Assembly: GCA_022844475.1 (NCBI GenBank)
Contig: JALHLR010000037.1
Coordinates: forward strand, 1 to 32,009
DNA: 32,009 nucleotides
DNA from: Hyphomonadaceae bacterium
Lineage (GTDB): Bacteria > Pseudomonadota > Alphaproteobacteria > Caulobacterales > Hyphomonadaceae
Direction: 5' to 3'
Positions 7,985-14,796 of the stretch are shown here, piece after piece; within the stretch, counting starts at the first letter, position 1; every line of letters begins with the position of its first letter. The translations under genes and the position numbers were made by a program. The notes beneath the pieces were generated by a model. That model made no database searches, was not told the origin of the DNA, and worked only from the letters and a program-made list of their open reading frames with translations.

Positions 7985-10093
7985 TCAGTATGTCAGGCTG
8001 ATGCCGGCCTGGACCATGCGCGGCGCGCCCGGCAGGATTCCGCGCGAACGGTCGACGATGTAGGCCTCGTCGGTTGCGTTCTTGACCGTCGCGAAATAGG
8101 CGATCGCGCCATCGCCCGGCGTCCAGTTCGCGGTCAGGTTCAGGATGGTGGCGTCCTCGATCAGGCCGCGCTGGCCGTCGGCCGTTGGGGGGATGGTGTT
8201 GAGATCGTCGGTGAACATTTCACCCGTGTATTGCACCTCAGCCTGCAGGTTGAGCCAGTCGCCGAATGCGTAGCCGACAGCGAGCGATGCGATCCATTCC
8301 GGAGAGTAAGGCAGTCGGTTGCCTGTGACGGACGTCGGGGCGAAGCCGGAGATGTTGGAAAAGCGCTGCCCGGCATATGCGGCCTCGCCCACCCAGGTGA
8401 TCGCTGTGCGAAGATAGAGGTCGTCAACCGCCAGGATGCCGGCGTCGCGGAGCGAGTAACGAATGCTGGATTCGACGCCCGAATGGCGGGTTTCCCCGGC
8501 GCTGGTGAGCGTGGCGCCGACGCCCCCGGCGACGGAGGCCGGGACGATCTGGTTCTCGAAATCCATGACGTAGGCGCCGATGTCGATGTCGAGCCCGCTG
8601 ATGGGAGCGCCGCGCAGGCCCAGCTCCCAGTTCACACTGCGCTCGGCATCCAGCTCGACGACCCCGCCCGTATTGCTGACGACATCTTCGGCGCGCGGCG
8701 GGGAAAAGCCGCGGTGCACGCCCGCATACACGACCAGCGAGGGGTCGATCGCGTAGGTGAGGCCAAGTCCGGGTATGACCTCCGTGAGATCCACGCTGCC
8801 TCGCGCACCGTTGAGCCCGTTGAGACGCTCGAACGCGATCGACTCGACGCGGACTCCCGGGCTGATGCTGAGGGCTCCGTAGTCGAGATTGGCGACGACA
8901 AATCCGGAAATGGCATCCGCAGTGCGCGTATTGTTCTCGACGATCGCGCCCGTGCGACCGTTCGGCGTTGCCGCGTTGACCTGAAAGCGGCGCTGGCGCT
9001 CGGTGTGCCAGCGCGCGCCGGTCTCGATACTCGCCTCGGCGCCAAGAAGCGCGCCGTACCAGTTGAGCCGGCTCTCGACGCCGTACTGGTGATATTCGCG
9101 CAGCCGGCCTTCCGTGCCGCAGGTCGTGCTGATGTTGGCCATCCCGCCACAGGTCGGGCCGGAGGGCCGCTGGCTGGAGTTCGAGGATTGCCGCCACCAG
9201 TCGCGATTGAAGTAAAGCGCATAGGCCGAAGTCGTCAGCTTGAGGTCGTCTGTCAGGGTCCAGCCGTGAGAGATGGCGCTGGTGTAGCGCTGCGTCTCGA
9301 AGCGATCATTGGGGAAAGGGTTGGCGAACGGATCGGCTTCAAACTCGGCTTGTGTCAGTCCGGAATAGGAGACCTGGCTGTCTTCGCGGTTGATGGCGCC
9401 ACGGAGGATCAAGTCATGCCCTGGAGCGATCTCCCGCTCGGCGCGCAGGCTGTAGTCCTGGAAGGCAAGGTCGTGGTTCTTGCGGATGCCGTCGAACACG
9501 GTGGCGCTTGCATGCCCGAGCAGGCGGAAGCCGGCGACCTCGCCGCCCATCGAGCCGGCGAGCTCGCCATAGCCGAGTTCGCCGCCGGCAACGTAGAGAT
9601 CGCCTCCGAAATCGCTGGGCGCGCGCGGTGAGATGTAGTTCACGACGCCGCCGACAGTGTGCGGGCCGAAGCGGATCTGGCTGGCCCCTTTCAGGATTTC
9701 GATGCGCTCGAACCGGCGAAGGGGCGGATGCGAGTACGTGGCGTTGTCGCCGTAGGGGCCGTAGGTCAGCGGCAGGCCGTCCTCGAGCAGGAGGACCTCG
9801 CTCGATCGCGTGGGGGACAGCCCGCGAATACCGATATTGGGGCGAAGGCCCAGCCCCTCCTCATCGCGCGGGAACACGCCCGGCGCCTGGCGCAGGGCTT
9901 CATTGACGGTGAAGACGCGGGCTTTCTCGAGGTCTTCCGTTTCGATCGTCGAGGCCGATCCGGCGATATTCTCGAGGTTCTCGCGTTTGCCGATCACCAC
10001 CACGACGGCGCTGTCCGTTTCCTGGGCCAGCGCGGGGGCTCCCCCCACGGCTGCCGCAAGAACTGCGAGGGAGGCCGAGTGTGCGAGACGCAT
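7985..10093 (-). CDS. FecA-like TonB-dependent siderophore receptor
   Basis: 702 residues from the ATG at 10093; a TTG two codons earlier is possible. A signal peptide ends at about ALA-Q. The plug domain (about 30-160) has NEALRQAPGV, IGIRGLSPTRSSEVLLLEDG, ERIEILKGASQIRFGP and TVGGVVNYISPRAP, close to ferric-citrate-type (FecA) receptors. The remainder is a 22-strand beta-barrel ending in an aromatic (GISLTY). The family imports ferric chelates across the outer membrane, powered by TonB-ExbBD. A Fur-like box overlapping a sigma70 promoter lies just upstream, which supports iron control. The ferric ligand cannot be told from sequence. It separates glpQ from glpU. Confidence 0.85.
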   Translation of the reverse strand: MRLAHSASLAVLAAAVGGAPALAQETDSAVVVVIGKRENLENIAGSASTIETEDLEKARVFTVNEALRQAPGVFPRDEEGLGLRPNIGIRGLSPTRSSEVLLLEDGLPLTYGPYGDNATYSHPPLRRFERIEILKGASQIRFGPHTVGGVVNYISPRAPSDFGGDLYVAGGELGYGELAGSMGGEVAGFRLLGHASATVFDGIRKNHDLAFQDYSLRAEREIAPGHDLILRGAINREDSQVSYSGLTQAEFEADPFANPFPNDRFETQRYTSAISHGWTLTDDLKLTTSAYALYFNRDWWRQSSNSSQRPSGPTCGGMANISTTCGTEGRLREYHQYGVESRLNWYGALLGAEASIETGARWHTERQRRFQVNAATPNGRTGAIVENNTRTADAISGFVVANLDYGALSISPGVRVESIAFERLNGLNGARGSVDLTEVIPGLGLTYAIDPSLVVYAGVHRGFSPPRAEDVVSNTGGVVELDAERSVNWELGLRGAPISGLDIDIGAYVMDFENQIVPASVAGGVGATLTSAGETRHSGVESSIRYSLRDAGILAVDDLYLRTAITWVGEAAYAGQRFSNISGFAPTSVTGNRLPYSPEWIASLAVGYAFGDWLNLQAEVQYTGEMFTDDLNTIPPTADGQRGLIEDATILNLTANWTPGDGAIAYFATVKNATDEAYIVDRSRGILPGAPRMVQAGISLTY

Positions 10094-10118
10094 GAACAAT
10101 CCAGAACCAGACGATCAC

Positions 10119-10139
10119 AACTGAGAATGAGTTTCAGTT
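10119..10139 (-). promoter_or_regulatory. Fur-like box
   Basis: TGAGAATGAGTTTCA (10122-10136) matches 11 of 14 positions of the Fur 7-1-7 consensus TGATAATNATTATCA. It sits inside a 21-bp near-palindrome in which 8 of 10 base pairs match. It abuts and overlaps the -10 region of the receptor promoter, 26-46 bp upstream of the ATG, which is ideal for iron-dependent repression. Fur rather than Irr or RirA is inferred from the motif alone. Confidence 0.65.
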
Positions 10140-10166
10140 AAAGATGCGAATGCTTCGCACTGTCAA
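10137..10166 (-). promoter_or_regulatory. Sigma70-type promoter of the FecA-like receptor
   Basis: On the minus strand a perfect -35 TTGACA (10161-10166) is followed after 18 bp by TTTAAC (10137-10142), which matches 4 of 6 positions of a -10. The spacer carries a 6-bp inverted repeat TGCGAA-TGC-TTCGCA (10145-10159). The promoter means that the receptor and downstream genes can be transcribed independently of glpSTPQ. Confidence 0.55.
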
Positions 10167-10334
10167 TCCCTTTTCAACCGGTCTGATCGCAGGTTTGCTC
10201 GAAGAATCAGCGATGTGGCGTCAGGCCGCGGCAAGCCCGGCCTCCTGGGCTCATCTCACGCCGCCCCACGTGAAACGCCTGTCGGTGGAGCTTCGGAGGT
10301 CAGCGAACGTGGCGATGCAGGTTCGTCTCAGGTC

Positions 10335-10574
10335 TCACCGTATCAATCGCTGTGAGAAAATTGCGACCCCGCCGGCGAGCAATGTCGCCAACCCCAATGC
10401 ACTCGCAAGGACCAGAGCGATCAGCCAGGCAATCCAGGCAGGCGATCCAGCGATGGCTGGCGCGACATTCCAGGCGAAGGCCAACGGAAGCATCAGCAGC
10501 GCCAAACCGACGAGCACCGGCTGGACACCGCGCCCTGCCTTCTCACTTCGGTCCAATCCGACCACGATGGTCAC
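10335..10574 (-). CDS. Small two-helix membrane protein, last gene of glpSTPQ operon
   Basis: 79 residues from a GTG that overlaps the glpQ stop codon (GTGA), so translation is coupled to glpQ. Two hydrophobic segments span about 20-42 and 46-68; the N-terminus and the extreme C-terminus are polar or basic. No family was recognised. Its place after glpQ is where glpU occurs in other GlpSTPQUV loci, yet the DUF2160 protein here is encoded elsewhere. It may be an additional small subunit of the transporter; this is inference from gene position. Confidence 0.7.
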   Translation of the reverse strand: MTIVVGLDRSEKAGRGVQPVLVGLALLMLPLAFAWNVAPAIAGSPAWIAWLIALVLASALGLATLLAGGVAIFSQRLIR

Positions 10575-11377
10575 ACCCTTCCCAGCGCAAAGCCCTTCGC
10601 GATGTAGTTGCGGACGAACCAGATGACGATGGCGCCTGGGATCAGGGTGAGTGATCCGGCGGCGGCGAGGACGCCCCAGTCAGTGCCGGAGGCCTGTGAC
10701 AGCGCCTGCAGCCGTGTGGTGATCGGCAGGACTGCGGAGCGGGCGAGCGAATCCGCGATCAGGTATTCGACCCAGGAGAACATGAAGCAGAAGAACGCGG
10801 CGACGCCGATGCCGCTGGCGATGAGCGGCATGAAGATCTTCACGAAGAAGCTGGGGAAGGAATGGCCGTCGACATAGGCGGTCTCGTCGATCTCGCGCGG
10901 GACGCCCGACATGAAGCCTTCGAGAATCCAGACCGCGAGCGGGACGTTGAACAGACAGTGCGCGAGCGCGACGGCGATGTGCGTGTCGAACAGGCCGAAG
11001 GCGGAATAGAGCTGGAAGAATGGCAGGGTGAACACGGCGGCAGGCGCCATGCGGTTGGTGAGCAGCCAGAAGAAAAGGTGCTTGTCGCCGAAGAAGCGGT
11101 AGCGCGAGAAGGCGTAGGCGGCCGGCAAGGCTACTGCGATGGAGATTACCGTGTTGAGACCGACATAGATCAGCGAGTTGCTGAACACGGCGCGCCAGCG
11201 TTCGTCGGTGAACACCTTAACATAGTTGTCGAGATTGAACGTCTCCGGGAAGAGCGTGAAGCGCGTGGTGATCTCGAGATTGGTCTTGAAGCTCATCGCG
11301 ACGAGCCAGTAGATCGGCGTCATCAGGAAGAGGATGTAGAGCGCGGGGACGACAAAGGCGAAGCGGCCCTGTTTCAT
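10571..11377 (-). CDS. glpQ: Glycerol ABC transporter permease (MalG type)
   Basis: 268 residues with about six membrane segments; the first is at about 10-28 and the last at about 240-258. The cytoplasmic EAA loop that docks on the ATPase is seen as MSGVPREIDETAYVDGHSFPSFFVKIFMPL-type sequence near 165-195, with the conserved Gly in DGHS. This is the MalG-like inner-membrane subunit that pairs with GlpP. The ATG overlaps the glpP stop (ATGA), and its own stop overlaps the next small gene. Assignment as GlpQ rests on order and on the neighbouring glpS/glpT pair; another polyol remains possible. Confidence 0.82.
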   Translation of the reverse strand: MKQGRFAFVVPALYILFLMTPIYWLVAMSFKTNLEITTRFTLFPETFNLDNYVKVFTDERWRAVFSNSLIYVGLNTVISIAVALPAAYAFSRYRFFGDKHLFFWLLTNRMAPAAVFTLPFFQLYSAFGLFDTHIAVALAHCLFNVPLAVWILEGFMSGVPREIDETAYVDGHSFPSFFVKIFMPLIASGIGVAAFFCFMFSWVEYLIADSLARSAVLPITTRLQALSQASGTDWGVLAAAGSLTLIPGAIVIWFVRNYIAKGFALGRV

Positions 11378-12243
11378 GAGGCGCTCCCCGATTTGCCACC
11401 GGTCTGGATCGGTTCGCCATCGTCACGCGTCATCACGGTGTAGAAGACCCAGCTGAGCAACAGGATGATCAGGAAGTAGATGATCGACATGGCCGCCCGC
11501 TGGCCAAGCTCGACCGTCTGGCTGAGTTCGGTGGAGAGGAAGACCGGATCGCCGCCGGCAATGACGGCGAAGGGCTCTGTGAAGATCATGAAGGAGTCCA
11601 TGAAGCGCAGCAGCACCGCGATGGTGAGCACGCGGGCCATTCGCGGGAGCTGGACATGCAGGAAGACCTGCCAGCCGGACGCGCCGTCGATGCGGGCGGC
11701 CTGATAGTAGGCGTTGGGGATCGAGACGAGGCCTGCATACGCCAGCAGGGCGACGAGGCTGGTCCAGTGCCAGACATCCATGATGATCAGCGTGAACCAG
11801 GCGTCCAGCGGATCGCCCTCGTAATTGTACCCGAAGTCGCGCAGCATCACGCCCATCAGGCCGATGTCGACGCGGCCAAACATCTGCCAGATCATGCCGA
11901 CGACATACCATGGGATGAGCAGCGGCAGGGACATCAGCACGAGGCAGGTGGGTACGCCCCACCCTTTGCGCGGCATGTTCAGCGCGATGAGGACGCCGAG
12001 CGGGATCTGGATGGCGAGAATGATGCCGGAGAAGACGAGGTTGCGCCAAAGCGCGTTCCAGAATTTCTCCGAGTGCAGCACCTCGCGGTACCAGAGGTCT
12101 CCGACCCAGTGGAATTGTGCGTTGGTGGCGACGTACTGCACCGAGTAGTTCACCACCGTCATCAGCGGGATGATGGCGGTGAACGCCACGAGCAGGAGCA
12201 CGGGCGCGACGAGGAACCAGGCTTTCTGGCTGACGGGCTTCAT
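11374..12243 (-). CDS. glpP: Glycerol ABC transporter permease (MalF type)
   Basis: 289 residues with six predicted membrane segments, beginning with VLLLVAFTAIIPLMTVVNYSV at about 15-35. The EAA loop is YYQAARIDGASGWQVFLHV near 197-215, including the conserved DGA. It partners GlpQ to form the translocation path in the inner membrane. It overlaps glpT at its start and glpQ at its end by 4 bp each, typical of a coupled operon. Substrate glycerol is inferred from operon composition. Confidence 0.82.
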   Translation of the reverse strand: MKPVSQKAWFLVAPVLLLVAFTAIIPLMTVVNYSVQYVATNAQFHWVGDLWYREVLHSEKFWNALWRNLVFSGIILAIQIPLGVLIALNMPRKGWGVPTCLVLMSLPLLIPWYVVGMIWQMFGRVDIGLMGVMLRDFGYNYEGDPLDAWFTLIIMDVWHWTSLVALLAYAGLVSIPNAYYQAARIDGASGWQVFLHVQLPRMARVLTIAVLLRFMDSFMIFTEPFAVIAGGDPVFLSTELSQTVELGQRAAMSIIYFLIILLLSWVFYTVMTRDDGEPIQTGGKSGSAS

Positions 12244-13319
12244 TGGGCAGCTCCGCCAAGATCGACGCGCCAGCTGTCGGCGTAGAGATGGACGCCAGCG
12301 GGATCAAAACTGATGTGTGGGGCGGCCGGGGCGGCCTCGCCTTCCCGCAGCATGGCCGCGACGGGCATGCCAAGCATGTCGAGGTGGGCGACGCGGTAGC
12401 GGCCAGCGTCTTCCATGCGGACGATGGTGGCGGGAATGCCGGTCGCGGAAAGACGGACGAATTCGGGGCGGACGCCGAGCTGCAGTTTCTGCAATGCATC
12501 GAGACGCGGGGCGGAGGCCAGCGGGACGCTGTGCTCACCGAGGCGGACGGCGGCGCCGTCGACGCTGGCTGGCATGATGTTCATGCCGGGCGAGCCGATG
12601 AAGTGGCCGACGAAGGTGTGCTGGGGGCGATCGAAAAGATCAGCGGGGGAGCCGACCTGCACGATCTCGCCATCGTACATCACCACAACCTTGTCGGCGA
12701 AGGTGAGCGCTTCGGTCTGGTCGTGGGTGACGTAGACCATGGTGGTGCGCGTGCGGCGGTGCACGTCGCGCAGGCTGGCGCGCAGCTCCCACTTCACCTG
12801 CGGATCGACGACGGTGAGCGGCTCGTCGAACAGGATGGCGTTGACGTCGGAGCGGACGAGACCGCGGCCGAGGGAGATCTTCTGCTTCTCGTCCGCCGTG
12901 AGGCCGCGGGCGCGGCGGTCTGCGAGCGCGGTGAGGCTGACGAGATCGAGCACTTCGTTGACGCGGCGGGCGATGTCGTCAGGCTTCTTGCGGCGGTTGC
13001 GGAGCGGGAAAGCGAGGTTTTCGCGGACCGTCATGGAGTCGTAGACGACGGGGAACTGGAAGACCTGGGCGATATTGCGCTTCTCGGTGGGACGCGCCGT
13101 CACATCCTCGCCATTGAAGAGGACGCGGCCTGCGGTCGGCGCGACGAGGCCGGAGATGATGTTGAGCAAGGAGGTCTTGCCGCAGCCGGATGGTCCGAGC
13201 AGCGCGTAGGCGCCGCCATCGTCGAAAGCCTGGTCGACGCGCTTCAATGCATAGTCGGCGTCTGACTTCGGATCGGGCGCGTAGGCGTGACGGATGTTCT
13301 GCAGGTCGATGCGGGCCAT
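12240..13319 (-). CDS. glpT: ABC transporter ATPase with degenerate signature motif
   Basis: 359 residues. Walker A is intact (GPSGCGKT, 42-49), as are the Q-loop (Gln88), Walker B (ILFDEP, Asp165-Glu166) and the switch His199 in YVTHDQTEA. The ABC signature, normally LSGGQ, is replaced by LTADE at 140-144, and the D-loop reads TVVD. A C-terminal TOBE-like regulatory domain follows from about 240. It is 3 bp downstream of glpS and overlaps glpP. The matching defect in GlpS suggests an obligate heterodimer with one functional ATP site. Assignment as GlpT (this is the ABC subunit, not the glycerol-3-phosphate antiporter of the same name) follows gene order. Confidence 0.82.
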   Translation of the reverse strand: MARIDLQNIRHAYAPDPKSDADYALKRVDQAFDDGGAYALLGPSGCGKTSLLNIISGLVAPTAGRVLFNGEDVTARPTEKRNIAQVFQFPVVYDSMTVRENLAFPLRNRRKKPDDIARRVNEVLDLVSLTALADRRARGLTADEKQKISLGRGLVRSDVNAILFDEPLTVVDPQVKWELRASLRDVHRRTRTTMVYVTHDQTEALTFADKVVVMYDGEIVQVGSPADLFDRPQHTFVGHFIGSPGMNIMPASVDGAAVRLGEHSVPLASAPRLDALQKLQLGVRPEFVRLSATGIPATIVRMEDAGRYRVAHLDMLGMPVAAMLREGEAAPAAPHISFDPAGVHLYADSWRVDLGGAAQ

Positions 13320-13322
13320 GTC

Positions 13323-14354
13323 TCAGGCTGCCCTTGCGGAGAGCGCGAGCGCGCGGCCGGCTGAGTCAAAACTCATCACGTCGCCGGATTCGACATGGAC
13401 GGTGAGCGCCGCGCCGACCTCGAAGGCGTGGACGCCGTGGGTCAGCATCACCCAGCGTGCGTCGCCGACGCGGAGGTGGACGAAGGTTTCGGAGCCATTG
13501 GTCTCCATGGAGAGGACCGTCGCAGCGTAGGCGTCGGCCTCTCCCGACTTTGGCGACAGACGGACATGGTGGGGACGCACGGCGAGCGTTGCGGCGCCGG
13601 GGAAACGGGCCGGTCTGGCGGCTGCGGTGACAGAAAAGACGTTCAGCGGCGGGTCGGAATAGGTCTCGGCGGTGATGAGATCGGCTGGCACGCGATAGAC
13701 CTGGTGGCTGGGGCCGAATTGCGTGACGCGGCCCTCGCTCATGGTCGCGGTCATGCCGCCGAGCAGAAGGGCTTCGAGGGGTTCGGTGGTGGCATAGACA
13801 ACGACAGCGCCGGAATCGGCGAAAAGTTTGGGCAGTTCGGCGCGCAGTTCCTCGCGCAGCTTGTAGTCGAGGTTGGCGAGCGGCTCATCGAGCAGGACGA
13901 GGCCGGCTTTCTTGACGATGGCGCGGGCCATGGCGACGCGTTGTTGCTGGCCGCCTGAGAGTTCGAGCGGCTTGCGCTCCAGATAGGGCGTCAGGCGGAG
14001 CAGTTCGGCGACGCGTTGAACTTCGCTTTCGATTTCGGCGGCGGGCGTGCGTTTGACCTTCAGTGGCGAGGCGATGTTCTCGCGGACGGTCCAGCCGGGG
14101 TAGTTGATGAATTGCTGGTAGACCATCGCAACGTTGCGCTTTGCGACGCCGACGCCGGTGACATTGACGCCATTGAACCAGATTTCGCCTCCACCGGGCC
14201 GATCGAGGCCAGCCATGGCGCGCATCAGGCTGGTCTTGCCCGCGCGCGCGGGGCCGAGCAGCACGTTCATCACGCCGCTCTCGATCCGCATTGAAATTCC
14301 AGCGAGATGATCGACGCCGTTGATGCGGCGCGACACCTCCTTCAGTTCGAGCAT
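13323..14354 (-). CDS. glpS: ABC transporter ATPase lacking the switch histidine
   Basis: 343 residues from the ATG at 14354, chosen because the ABC domain begins here ([10 protein letters not shown]); an upstream in-frame start at 14486 adds a low-complexity, cysteine-rich stretch unlike the family. Walker A GPARAGKT (34-41), signature LSGGQ (132-136) and Walker B LVLLDEP (Asp156-Glu157) are intact. In the H-loop the usual THDQ is ATTEP, so the switch histidine is Thr190. A TOBE-like domain follows. It is the first gene of the glpSTPQ operon. The ribosome binding site is weak. The ATTEP motif probably marks the GlpS family rather than a fresh mutation, because the rest of the protein is well preserved. 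Confidence 0.82.
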   Translation of the reverse strand: MLELKEVSRRINGVDHLAGISMRIESGVMNVLLGPARAGKTSLMRAMAGLDRPGGGEIWFNGVNVTGVGVAKRNVAMVYQQFINYPGWTVRENIASPLKVKRTPAAEIESEVQRVAELLRLTPYLERKPLELSGGQQQRVAMARAIVKKAGLVLLDEPLANLDYKLREELRAELPKLFADSGAVVVYATTEPLEALLLGGMTATMSEGRVTQFGPSHQVYRVPADLITAETYSDPPLNVFSVTAAARPARFPGAATLAVRPHHVRLSPKSGEADAYAATVLSMETNGSETFVHLRVGDARWVMLTHGVHAFEVGAALTVHVESGDVMSFDSAGRALALSARAA

Positions 14355-14796
14355 GCCCGCCGACCCATCACTACAATCATCGCCGCACATAAGTCTGCGA
14401 TTGCCGCGATCGTCAAACCTCAAACGCAAGAACGCGCTCTGCTGCACCGCAGCACTGCAGCACGCATCAGACGTGGTCAGCATCACAGCCTACGGCGCAT
14501 AGGCCGCTTCTGCTTTGCCTGATTGCCATCGATTGCGACATTCGAGCAACGCAAGCCTCGCCTGTCTCCGTTTGCCGCAAACACGAAATGCACAAATGCT
14601 TTCGTGACGTAGCGTCATGGGTTTAGCAGAGATCGGAGCCGGCCGCATCAATCCGGGTCGCGCGAAAGCCCAGGCACCCCGCAGAGGCGGGAGAAAATCA
14701 AATCTACGGCAGGCCGCTCGGTTGACCTCACGTCGCAATACGGTCAACAGTGACGTCAAGAGTCGCCAACAGACTCAGCACGGGGAGGTTACTGCT
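14355..14796. promoter_or_regulatory. Divergent control region between glpS and TonB receptor
   Basis: About 440 bp separate the leftward glp operon from the rightward receptor. Three perfect inverted repeats are visible: CACGAAA/TTTCGTG (14582-14606), TGACG/CGTCA (14605-14617) and GTTGACC/GGTCAAC (14721-14748). The first two are adjoining and lie mid-region; the third is 49-76 bp before the receptor ATG. TTTCGT-type half sites are common in operators of DeoR-family repressors such as GlpR, but no regulator gene is in the window. A GTGCTGC-rich stretch (14449-14465) lies nearer glpS. No clear sigma70 promoter was located. Confidence 0.5.

Noticed and set aside
8231..9631. 466-codon open frame on the plus strand
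   Set aside because: Lies wholly inside the FecA-like receptor on the other strand; composition is that of an antisense shadow.
12243..13265. 340-codon open frame on the plus strand
   Set aside because: Antisense to the glpT ATPase gene, which has unmistakable ABC motifs.
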